DNA of 7,314 bases from the NCBI GenBank assembly GCA_003663695.1, contig QMUB01000054.1, positions 1 through 7,314 of the forward strand, written 5' to 3'. The notes under the pieces were generated by a model, which worked only from the letters and a program-made list of their open reading frames with translations, made no database searches and was not told the DNA's origin. This DNA comes from Thermococci archaeon (GTDB lineage: Archaea > Methanobacteriota_B > Thermococci > Thermococcales > Thermococcaceae). The position numbers were made by a program, and so were the translations under genes. Position 1 is the stretch's first letter, and the number at the start of each line of letters is the position of its first letter. Positions 1 through 5,378 of this stretch are shown piece after piece.

Positions 1-206
1 AAAATATCGTAGTTTTTGCCGACGAAGGCGAAGTAAATCATAAAGTAGCCATTCTCAATAGCCTTAACACCATTAACTCTTAAAGGAGCGAGCATGCCCT
101 CAAACTTTGCTTTCGCAACTATAGTGTCTCCTAAATCTGCAATAAGCTCGTCGTCCCTCTCCAATACACGGTTGGGGATGCGCCTGTATATTAAGTGGAT
201 TTTCAT
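1..206 (-). CDS. conserved small protein, probably DUF402 family (N-terminal part, runs off left edge)
   Basis: The minus strand is open from an ATG at 206 to the window edge, giving 68 residues with no stop. The protein begins MKIHLIYRRIPNRVLERDDE and continues with a beta-rich stretch ending in GYFMIYFAFVGKNYDI. The pattern (basic N-terminus, PNR-VLER, then a hydrophobic strand followed by an F-x-G-K-x-Y-D-I turn) resembles archaeal DUF402 proteins, a family described as probable RNA-binding proteins related to FAU-1. That match is from memory and is the uncertain part. A strong ribosome binding site GGGAGG (220..215) supports the ATG; a GTG directly before it (209..207) is an in-frame alternative. 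The gene lies 84 bases downstream of glyS on the same strand, so co-transcription is possible. A weak TATA-like element (minus strand, about 271..264) could also drive it alone. Real gene: confident. Function: unknown. Confidence 0.7.
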   Translation of the reverse strand, partial: MKIHLIYRRIPNRVLERDDELIADLGDTIVAKAKFEGMLAPLRVNGVKAIENGYFMIYFAFVGKNYDI

Positions 207-290
207 CACTTTTTCCTCCCTACAAGGAGAAGCCAATGAGGAAGTTTCTTAAGGTGATATCATCATAAAGTTTGGAAGGGGTATGAAACA

Positions 291-2003
291 TTACCCTCCA
301 AAAATAAGCTCCCTCAGCTTCTCCGGGAGCTCATCAATCTTAACCCTTATCTGCCCTCTTGTGTCTCTATCCCTTACTGTCACTGTGTCATCTTCAGGGG
401 TCTGATTGTCCACCGTTATGCAGTAAGGTGTTCCTATTTCGTCGTAGCGTGCATAACGCCTCCCTACGGTATCTTTTTCATCGTAGACAGCTATGAAGCC
501 TTCTTTTTGTAGCATTCTAAAGATTCTGTAGGCGATGGTTTTCAAGGGCTCCTTAGCTACGAGAGGGAGTACAGCAACTTCTATGGGTGCCATATCCTTC
601 TTCAGCTTTAGGTAGACCCTGCCGTCTTCGTCCATCGTGAGGGAATTCTCAAGAAGCAGGTAGAACGGACGATCGATACCAAAACTCGGTTCGAGTACAT
701 GAGGTACTATTTTTTCGCCTGTTATCCTCTCCTCGACTTCTCTGATTATGAAATCCTCCTTTTCAAGCTCATATCCATTAAGCGTTATTTTCCCGATTTG
801 ATTAAGCCTTTCAACGAGCTTTTTGATTTCTATTTCGTCCATTGCTTGAAGCTTTTCATTAACCTTTTTTGCATCCCCCTTAAGCTTTGGACCAACCTTC
901 TTCATATTCAGGGAGAGTTTTAGACGCTTCACAATCTTCGGTTCTTTGTAATGAATTAAAACCGTCAAATCTTCCCCGCTCTTCTTTATGTGCCTGCTCA
1001 GGTCGTAATCTCCCCTATAGGCAATTCCAACGCACTCAACCCATCCAAAACGCTCACTCTTAATCTCGACATCCCATGTATCACTTGAGTAGTGGGCTCT
1101 CTCCTCCGGAAGCTGCTGACGGAAGCGTATGGCTTCTTCGGGTATTCCTATGTCCGAGAGTGTTCTCTTGACGACTGCCATATAATAGGCAAAGAAAGTG
1201 TTCATTATGTGGCCTTTTTTAACGGCTTCCTCAAGACTCATCTCGATCATTCCAAGGTCTTTGAGCTGGTGTTCTATGGGATAGAGCCTTAAAATCTCGT
1301 TCTTTACCTCTTCAAAGTGCGGATGTTCAGTATCCTTGGGGTTGAAGAATATCTCCGCCTCTGCTTGGGTGAACTCTCTAAGCCTAATCATGCCCTGTCT
1401 TGGCGAGATCTCATTTCTATATGCTTTTCCTATCTGGAATACACCAAAAGGAAGCTGATTTCTCGCAAAGTGATTCAAACGTTTGAAATTTATAAATAAG
1501 CCCTGGGCTGTTTCAGGTCTTAAATACCCTTTTTTATCCTTGTATGGACCTATGAACGTCTCGAACATTAAATTAAAATACCAAACTTTCCCAAGCTCGC
1601 CGCCACATTCGGGACATTTTATATCATGTTCTCTTATGAGTTCGGTTAAGTGCTCTGCACTCATCCCCTCTGTATCTATATTCAAAGCTTCTTCTACCAG
1701 ATGATCTGCTCTAAAGCGTAAGCCGCACTTTTGGCACTCGACTAGAGGGTCAACAAACTTTTCGACGTGTCCCGAGGCTATGAAAACTTCCTCAGGGGTT
1801 ATTGTTGGAGTTTCAAGCTCGAAGAAACCTTCCCTCTGAAAGGCTTCTCTAATTTTCTGTTCGATTTTTCTCTTTATACTAGCTCCAAGAGGACCATAAT
1901 CATAAAAACCAGCACTACCACCATATATCTCAAAGCTTCCCCATGCAAAGCCTCTCCGCCTCATCAAATCCTGCAATACTTCAAACTTGTCCATCTTTTT
2001 CAC
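291..2003 (-). CDS. glyS: glycyl-tRNA synthetase (archaeal/eukaryal alpha2 type)
   Basis: This class II aminoacyl-tRNA synthetase charges tRNA-Gly with glycine in the cytoplasm. From the GTG at 2003 the protein has 570 residues, the usual length for archaeal GlyRS. Visible landmarks are the N-terminal RRRGFAWGSFEIYGG signature (about 15-29), two Cys pairs (CQKC about 90-93 and CPECGG about 130-135) likely to bind zinc, RPETAQG (about 162-168), class II motif 2 from AYRNEISPRQGMIRLREF onward (about 194-220), motif 3 EPSFGIDRPFYLLLEN (about 438-453), and a C-terminal anticodon-binding domain (about 473-567) with YDEKDTVGRRYARYDEIG. Start choice: AGGTGA at 2014..2009 lies 5 bases before GTG 2003. 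The frame is also open to a GTG at 2012 (573 aa, no ribosome binding site seen), and an ATG at 1994 (567 aa) is possible. The gene diverges from the acyl-CoA synthetase gene and precedes the DUF402-like gene. Nothing looks damaged. Confidence 0.97.
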   Translation of the reverse strand: MKKMDKFEVLQDLMRRRGFAWGSFEIYGGSAGFYDYGPLGASIKRKIEQKIREAFQREGFFELETPTITPEEVFIASGHVEKFVDPLVECQKCGLRFRADHLVEEALNIDTEGMSAEHLTELIREHDIKCPECGGELGKVWYFNLMFETFIGPYKDKKGYLRPETAQGLFINFKRLNHFARNQLPFGVFQIGKAYRNEISPRQGMIRLREFTQAEAEIFFNPKDTEHPHFEEVKNEILRLYPIEHQLKDLGMIEMSLEEAVKKGHIMNTFFAYYMAVVKRTLSDIGIPEEAIRFRQQLPEERAHYSSDTWDVEIKSERFGWVECVGIAYRGDYDLSRHIKKSGEDLTVLIHYKEPKIVKRLKLSLNMKKVGPKLKGDAKKVNEKLQAMDEIEIKKLVERLNQIGKITLNGYELEKEDFIIREVEERITGEKIVPHVLEPSFGIDRPFYLLLENSLTMDEDGRVYLKLKKDMAPIEVAVLPLVAKEPLKTIAYRIFRMLQKEGFIAVYDEKDTVGRRYARYDEIGTPYCITVDNQTPEDDTVTVRDRDTRGQIRVKIDELPEKLRELIFGG

Positions 2004-2008
2004 TTCTC

Positions 2009-2014
2009 TCACCT
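2009..2014 (-). promoter_or_regulatory. ribosome binding site of glyS (decides the start)
   Basis: AGGTGA on the minus strand exactly matches the core complementary to the 16S rRNA 3' end. Five bases separate it from GTG 2003. The GTG at 2012 lies inside this site and so cannot use it, and the ATG at 1994 is 14 bases away, which is too far for good use. Confidence 0.6.
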
Positions 2015-2034
2015 TTTATGGGCTATGAGAAGAG

Positions 2035-2050
2035 CCTAAAAAACTTTTGT
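2035..2050 (-). promoter_or_regulatory. candidate proximal glyS promoter (BRE/TATA)
   Basis: Read on the minus strand the region is ACAAAAGTTTTTTAGG: an A-rich BRE-like stretch followed by a T-rich TATA-like box centred near 2040. Transcription would start near 2015, leaving a leader of roughly 12 bases before GTG 2003. The box lacks the alternating T/A of a strong TATA element, so it is only a candidate. A second possibility lies farther upstream (2117..2125). Confidence 0.4.
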
Positions 2051-2114
2051 GGTTGGGGATGCTCTCCAGCCAGCAGTAGAAAAGCAATTCTAAACTTCTG
2101 TTACCCTTCTAGGG

Positions 2115-2127
2115 GATTTAAAAAAGC
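2115..2127 (-). promoter_or_regulatory. candidate distal glyS promoter (TATA-like)
   Basis: The minus strand reads GCTTTTTTAAATC, a T/A-rich box centred near 2121. A start about 25 bases downstream (near 2096) would give glyS a leader of some 90 bases, long for this group. No convincing purine-rich BRE precedes it. It is listed as the alternative to the proximal box. Confidence 0.3.
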
Positions 2128-2167
2128 ACAAAGATGAAATCACATTATTTAACTCCTGATTTCTTTG

Positions 2168-2257
2168 TTTGGATTTATTTTAGTGATTTATCATTCGCAT
2201 CCAAAAGAGCAAAACCTTTATAAATGTAAAGTTTCTAGGATTGGATAAAATATCCAA
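2168..2257. promoter_or_regulatory. candidate operator: four TTGGAT/ATCCAA half-sites around the acyl-CoA synthetase promoter
   Basis: TTGGAT occurs at 2169-2174 and 2241-2246, and its reverse complement ATCCAA at 2199-2204 and 2252-2257. The downstream pair forms a perfect 7-bp inverted repeat, TTGGATA (2241-2247), AAA, TATCCAA (2251-2257), lying over the predicted transcription start. The upstream pair extends to TTTGGAT (2168-2174) and ATCCAAA (2199-2205) and lies upstream of the TATA box. Half-site centres 2 to 3 and 3 to 4 are 42 and 11 bases apart, close to whole helical turns. This is the layout expected for a dimeric repressor that can oligomerise or loop. The binding protein is unknown. 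The downstream palindrome could also fold as a hairpin just before the ribosome binding site. Confidence 0.5.
2211..2225 (+). promoter_or_regulatory. promoter of the acyl-CoA synthetase alpha gene (BRE/TATA)
   Basis: AAAACC followed by TTTATAAAT (2217-2225) is a good archaeal BRE plus TATA box. Its centre near 2221 predicts a start at about 2246-2248, giving a leader of about 22-24 bases before GTG 2270. The predicted start falls inside the TTGGATA/TATCCAA palindrome. Confidence 0.75.
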
Positions 2258-2264
2258 GAGGTGA
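2258..2264 (+). promoter_or_regulatory. ribosome binding site of the acyl-CoA synthetase alpha gene (decides the start)
   Basis: GAGGTGA matches the 16S-complementary core and lies 5 bases before GTG 2270. The upstream in-frame GTG at 2261 overlaps this site and has none of its own, so 2270 is the better start. The spacing is the same as at glyS and at the Lrp-like gene. Confidence 0.65.
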
Positions 2265-2269
2265 AAAAG

Positions 2270-3661
2270 GTGAGGAATCTTGATGTGCTGTTTTACCCAA
2301 AGAGTGTGGCAGTTATTGGTGCCTCAAATATTTCTGGAAAAGTTGGAAATGCTATAATGTGCTCCATAATGAGAGGTTTCAACGGAAAAATTTATGCTGT
2401 TAATGTCAAGGGCGGAGAAATCAAGGTTAATGGAAAAAAGTTCAAAGTGTATGGGAGTATAAAAGATATTCCTGACGAAGTTGACACTGCCGTTATAGCC
2501 GTCCCGGCAAGGTTCGTCCCTCAAATTATCGATGAGTGCGGGCAAAAGGGAGTTAAAGGAGCAATAGTTATTTCAGCTGGCTTTAAGGAAGCTGGAAGAG
2601 CAGATTTGGAAGAAGAATTGGTAAGGAGAGCAAGAAAATGGGGAATTAGAATTATAGGGCCTAACTGTTTAGGTGTGACAAATTTAGAGAATGGCTTTGA
2701 TTGTAACTTTAATCCTCCGGAGAGGCAGGCTAGGCCTGGGTTTGGTGGGATTGCTTTTATGAGTCAGAGTGGTGCTTTTGGAGCGGCTATTCTTGATTGG
2801 GCTGCTAGGCATGAGGTTGGGATGAGTAAGTTCATAAGTCTCGGAAACATGGCTGATTTGGATGAGAGTGATTTCATGGAGTACTTAAAGGATGATCCAA
2901 AAACAAGAGTCATTACGGCTTATTTGGAAGGGGTTGAGGATGGTAGGAAATTCTTAAAAGTGGCGAGAGAAACGACTAAAGTTAAACCCGTAATAATATT
3001 AAAAGCTGGGAGGACTGAGGCTGGGGCTAAAGCGGCTGCTTCTCACACGGGTTCTTTGGCTGGAAGTTACTCGATTTATGAGGCGGCTTTTGAGCAATCG
3101 GGAGTTTTGAACGCTAAATCGATGCGTCAATTGTTTAATTATGCGAAGGCTTTGGCAATGCAACCGCCGGCGAAGGGTGATAGGATTGGGATAGTGACGA
3201 ATGGTGGTGGTGCGGGAGTCATGGCTAGTGATGGGTTGTTAGAGGCGGGTCTTAAGCTTGCTGAATTAACGGAGGAGACGAAGGAAAAATTCGTGAAGGC
3301 GATTGGGGAGGGTGTTTTACCTCACCACATGAGTTTTAAGAATCCGGTTGATATTATTGGGGATGCGCCTTCAAGCAGGTATGAGGTTGCCATGCGTTAC
3401 GTTTTGGAAGATGATAATGTTGATGCTTTAATAATTATAGCATTATTCCAGAGTCCTGCTTTGGATGAGGGTATTGTTGAAAAAGTTGGTAAAATGCAAG
3501 AGTATGGAAAACCAATAATTTTCGTGGCTCCAGGAGGAGAATACCCCGAAAAAATGGCTAGAAGAATAGAAAAAACCGGAGTACCAGTCTTCGAAACCGT
3601 AGAAGACGGCGTAGACGCCATCAAAGCACTCACAAAATACGGAAAATACTTGGGGGAGTAA
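2270..3661 (+). CDS. ADP-forming acyl-CoA (acetyl-CoA) synthetase, alpha subunit
   Basis: ADP-forming acyl-CoA synthetases convert an acyl-CoA, ADP and phosphate into the free acid, CoA and ATP, the main substrate-level ATP step of sugar and peptide fermentation in Thermococcales. From GTG 2270 the protein has 463 residues, normal for the separate alpha subunit. It shows a CoA-binding Rossmann domain with PKSVAVIGAS near the N-terminus, a second domain starting at GGIAFMSQSGAFGAAIL (about 159-175), the phosphohistidine motif ASHTGSLAG with the likely catalytic His259, and a third domain with TNGGGAGVMASDG (about 310-322). The partner beta subunit (ATP-grasp) is not in the window, as is common in this order, where subunit genes are scattered. 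Several paralogues with different acid preference exist; I cannot tell which one this is. Promoter, operator candidate and ribosome binding site lie directly upstream; an in-frame GTG at 2261 is the longer alternative. Oddly, third-base composition switches sharply along the gene. Confidence 0.93.
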   Translation: MRNLDVLFYPKSVAVIGASNISGKVGNAIMCSIMRGFNGKIYAVNVKGGEIKVNGKKFKVYGSIKDIPDEVDTAVIAVPARFVPQIIDECGQKGVKGAIVISAGFKEAGRADLEEELVRRARKWGIRIIGPNCLGVTNLENGFDCNFNPPERQARPGFGGIAFMSQSGAFGAAILDWAARHEVGMSKFISLGNMADLDESDFMEYLKDDPKTRVITAYLEGVEDGRKFLKVARETTKVKPVIILKAGRTEAGAKAAASHTGSLAGSYSIYEAAFEQSGVLNAKSMRQLFNYAKALAMQPPAKGDRIGIVTNGGGAGVMASDGLLEAGLKLAELTEETKEKFVKAIGEGVLPHHMSFKNPVDIIGDAPSSRYEVAMRYVLEDDNVDALIIIALFQSPALDEGIVEKVGKMQEYGKPIIFVAPGGEYPEKMARRIEKTGVPVFETVEDGVDAIKALTKYGKYLGE

Positions 3662-3669
3662 TTTCCCCC
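3652..3669. terminator. hairpin at the tail-to-tail junction of the acyl-CoA synthetase and regulator genes
   Basis: GGGGGA (3652-3657) and TCCCCC (3664-3669) form a 6-bp stem with five G-C pairs and a 6-base loop holding the acyl-CoA synthetase stop codon (3659-3661). The regulator's stop codon (3672..3670) abuts the stem. No T-run follows in either direction, so it does not look like a classical U-tract terminator. It may instead mark or protect the 3' ends of two converging transcripts. That role is inferred. Confidence 0.4.
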
Positions 3670-4128
3670 TCACAATGTTTCTAGAACCACATGGGTTATG
3701 GTTTCTTTGACACCATCCAAGGAAGCGACTTCTTCCAAAATTTCGTCCAGTTTGGTTTTATCGGCTTCAACAATTAAATCTATATCGCCGGTTACCCTGT
3801 GTATTCTCTTGAGCTTGAGCTTCTTTATGGCATCATAAACGTGCTTTCTCTTGGTTGGTTCGATCCTAACAAATATGAAAACATCCCCTTTCTTTTCGCC
3901 CAAAAGTTCGAGAGCTTTATCGGTCAGGTCTATAAATCCCCTCCCGGTTCTTATATATCCGGACTCCTTGAGGACTTTTAAATGGTTGCTCAGTGCCTGT
4001 CTGGTTATTCCAAGCTCACCTGAGAGCTCATCCTGGGTTTTTTCTACAGTATGTACTTCAATTGTCTTCCCTTCCCTATAGAGCTTCTTGAGAAGCTCAA
4101 TCTGCCTTGTGGTTAGTGAATGTTCCAC
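3670..4128 (-). CDS. Lrp/AsnC-like transcription regulator (HTH plus RAM domain)
   Basis: The protein has 152 residues from GTG 4128, typical for Lrp/AsnC-type regulators, which bind DNA as dimers or octamers and sense amino acids or other small molecules. A winged helix-turn-helix spans about 5-68, with recognition region LGITRQALSNHLKVLKESGYI (about 39-59) closer to ArsR/MarR-style helices than to classical Lrp. The C-terminal RAM/ACT-like domain (about 81-150) contains the family's VTGDIDLIVEAD turn. Start choice: GGGGGTGG (4141..4134) lies 5 bases before GTG 4128. Longer in-frame starts exist at ATG 4149 and TTG 4167, but both are upstream of that site. It diverges from the kinase gene and converges on the acyl-CoA synthetase gene. 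Repeats in its own upstream region suggest autoregulation, a common Lrp habit. The target genes and ligand are unknown. Confidence 0.88.
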   Translation of the reverse strand: MEHSLTTRQIELLKKLYREGKTIEVHTVEKTQDELSGELGITRQALSNHLKVLKESGYIRTGRGFIDLTDKALELLGEKKGDVFIFVRIEPTKRKHVYDAIKKLKLKRIHRVTGDIDLIVEADKTKLDEILEEVASLDGVKETITHVVLETL

Positions 4129-4133
4129 ACATA

Positions 4134-4141
4134 CCACCCCC
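4134..4141 (-). promoter_or_regulatory. ribosome binding site of the Lrp-like gene (decides the start)
   Basis: GGGGGTGG on the minus strand differs from the ideal GGAGGTGA at two bases and lies 5 bases before GTG 4128. It favours the 152-residue protein over the versions from ATG 4149 or TTG 4167, which have no visible ribosome binding site. Confidence 0.5.
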
Positions 4142-4142
4142 A

Positions 4143-4194
4143 AACACATTAATTTTATCTTTACCAATTTGGGTTATAAGTTGAACACATTAAT
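4143..4194. repeat. 11-bp direct repeat AACACATTAAT upstream of the Lrp-like gene
   Basis: AACACATTAAT occurs identically at 4143-4153 and 4184-4194, 41 bases apart (close to four helical turns). A related copy, TACATTAAG, is at 4270ff. The first copy lies in the inferred leader of the regulator mRNA and the second overlaps its TATA box (4190..4197). Such placement suits binding by a regulator that blocks its own promoter, though A/T-rich repeats of this length can arise by chance. Confidence 0.4.
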
Positions 4195-4203
4195 AAATTT
4201 TTT
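4190..4203 (-). promoter_or_regulatory. promoter of the Lrp-like gene (BRE/TATA)
   Basis: The minus strand reads AAAAAATTTATTAA: an A-run BRE followed by a TATA box (4197..4190). A start near 4168 would give a leader of about 40 bases to GTG 4128. A second, weaker box, TTATAA (4179..4174), would give a start near 4152. Confidence 0.55.
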
Positions 4204-4223
4204 GGTGTATGTAAATGAAGCAA

Positions 4224-4243
4224 TTTGCAAACATTTTGCAAAC
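4224..4243. promoter_or_regulatory. tandem palindromes TTTGCAAA, candidate operator in the divergent control region
   Basis: TTTGCAAAC occurs at 4224-4232 and 4235-4243. Its first eight bases are a perfect palindrome, so there are two 8-bp palindromes with centres 11 bases apart, on the same face of the helix. They lie about 30-45 bases upstream of the regulator's TATA box and about 65-80 bases upstream of the kinase TATA box. The Lrp-like protein is the obvious candidate binder, but this is inferred from position only. Confidence 0.45.
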
Positions 4244-4300
4244 TTAAGCCCCCACCAATGTCCATACATACATTAAGTGTAGCCTAGTTTTGGAGTTACC

Positions 4301-4311
4301 TTTTTATATTT
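4301..4311 (+). promoter_or_regulatory. promoter of the Clp1-like kinase gene; probable leaderless transcript
   Basis: TTTTTATATTT, with the core TTTATATTT at 4303-4311, is a clear TATA box centred near 4307. The expected start, about 25 bases on, coincides with the ATG at 4332. No ribosome binding site is visible in the bases before the ATG, which fits a leaderless mRNA. Confidence 0.65.
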
Positions 4312-4331
4312 TTTGCTTTTGAATTTACAAC

Positions 4332-5378
4332 ATGAACAAGGCTAAATTCATAAGCGATGTTCCAGAGGACAGAGCCAACATCATCGAGAGTATTAAGACA
4401 AAAAAACCTAGAATAATTTTTGTTATGGGTGATGTGGACACGGGAAAAAGCACATTGGTTGCATATTTGGCGAACAATCTGCTGCATGAATTTAAGATTG
4501 CCATAATAGATGCGGATATTGGACAGAAAAGCATACTGCCCCCCGCAACCATAAGCTTGGCATTCCCAGAAAGAAGATTTGGCTCATTTTCGGAGTTAAC
4601 ACCAAAAAAGAGCTACTTCATAGGAAGCACGACCCCGAACCAGTTCTTTGGGGAAGCCGTCGTTGGGCTAAAGCGGCTGGTGGATCTCGCACTCCGGCGT
4701 GCCGAGATTGTGGTGGTTGACTTAACTGGATATGTGAGGGGCGCGGGAGAGGAGCTTAAAAGACTGAAGATAGAGGCAATTCATCCGGATATGATTCTGG
4801 CACTTCAGAGAGAAGGAGAACTCGAAAATATTTTAGCCCCGTTCAAAGATAGAATCGAAATAATAAATGCTGAAATAAGCGAGAAAGTTAAGAGATACGA
4901 TTTAAAGCAGAGAAAGAAGATAAGACAGGAAAAATGGGAAAAATATTTTGAGAATTCAAAGATTTACACGATCAATCTCAATGACTACAGAATTTCGGGA
5001 ACACGGCTCTTTAAGGGGAAAGTGCTTGGAGAAGAGGAGATTGAGGTCCTGAGAAAGCTCTTTGGATGGGTTATCCTCTATGGGGAGAAGAACGATAAGT
5101 ACGTGGTGGTCAAGGGAGGTCCCGGCCAGAGAAGGGACATGATTCATGCAATTGACTTTGAAAAGTTCAGCAACCTTCTCGTTGGGTTCATAGACGGGGA
5201 GGGATTCTGTCCAGGTGTGGGCATTTTGAAATGGATAAGCTTCAGGGAAAGAAAAGCAGAAATTTTAACCCCTCTTAAAGAGGAAGAGCTTGGGCAAGTG
5301 GAGGAAATCCGCTTTGGAAGGATAAAGGTCAAGGAAGATGGTGAGGAGCTCGGACTCCTCGGAAGAGATGCTATTTAG
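4332..5378 (+). CDS. Clp1/Grc3-type polynucleotide 5'-hydroxyl kinase
   Basis: Archaeal Clp1 homologues transfer phosphate from ATP to 5'-OH ends of RNA and DNA, and one from Pyrococcus horikoshii has been characterised biochemically. This protein has 348 residues, a typical length. It shows a Walker A P-loop GDVDTGKST (33-41), a DADIGQ motif (60-65) conserved in Clp1/Grc3 kinases, a Walker B-like strand VVVDLTGYVRG (127-137) with Asp130, a basic lid-like helix LKQRKKIRQEKWEKYF (191-206), and a beta-rich C-terminal domain (about 210-348). The likely role is healing RNA 5' ends in tRNA or RNA processing; the precise substrate in this organism is not shown by the sequence. An in-frame stop 10 bases before ATG 4332 fixes the start. 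It diverges from the Lrp-like gene, so the two may share regulation, and its last 8 bases overlap the end of the polymerase gene on the other strand. Confidence 0.9.
   Translation: MNKAKFISDVPEDRANIIESIKTKKPRIIFVMGDVDTGKSTLVAYLANNLLHEFKIAIIDADIGQKSILPPATISLAFPERRFGSFSELTPKKSYFIGSTTPNQFFGEAVVGLKRLVDLALRRAEIVVVDLTGYVRGAGEELKRLKIEAIHPDMILALQREGELENILAPFKDRIEIINAEISEKVKRYDLKQRKKIRQEKWEKYFENSKIYTINLNDYRISGTRLFKGKVLGEEEIEVLRKLFGWVILYGEKNDKYVVVKGGPGQRRDMIHAIDFEKFSNLLVGFIDGEGFCPGVGILKWISFRERKAEILTPLKEEELGQVEEIRFGRIKVKEDGEELGLLGRDAI
5343..5360. other. GC-rich inverted repeat at the kinase/polymerase tail-to-tail junction
   Basis: GAGGAG (5343-5348) and CTCCTC (5355-5360) form a 6-bp stem with a 6-base loop. 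It lies inside the last codons of the kinase gene and begins 11 bases past the polymerase stop on the minus strand. It could fold in either transcript. It encodes EELGLLG in the kinase, so it may be an accident of codon choice. Confidence 0.3.

Noticed and set aside
255..262. 8-bp palindrome TGATATCA between glyS and the DUF402-like gene
   Set aside because: It is a single short A/T-rich palindrome with no partner copy, expected by chance.
260..266. ATGATGA on the minus strand, resembling a C box of a C/D guide RNA
   Set aside because: No CTGA D or D' box follows at a suitable distance, so a C/D guide RNA is not supported.
2013..2115. Possible structured RNA or riboswitch in a long glyS leader
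   Set aside because: I found no strong conserved-looking stem set. If the proximal promoter is used there is almost no leader at all.
1767..2137. Plus-strand open frames near the start of glyS and its leader
   Set aside because: They are antisense to the glyS N-terminus and its control region, with low-complexity translations and no start signals.
4129..4167. Longer N-terminus for the Lrp-like protein (TTG 4167 or ATG 4149)
   Set aside because: The extension lies upstream of the clear ribosome binding site, includes the inferred leader, and adds residues outside the HTH domain.
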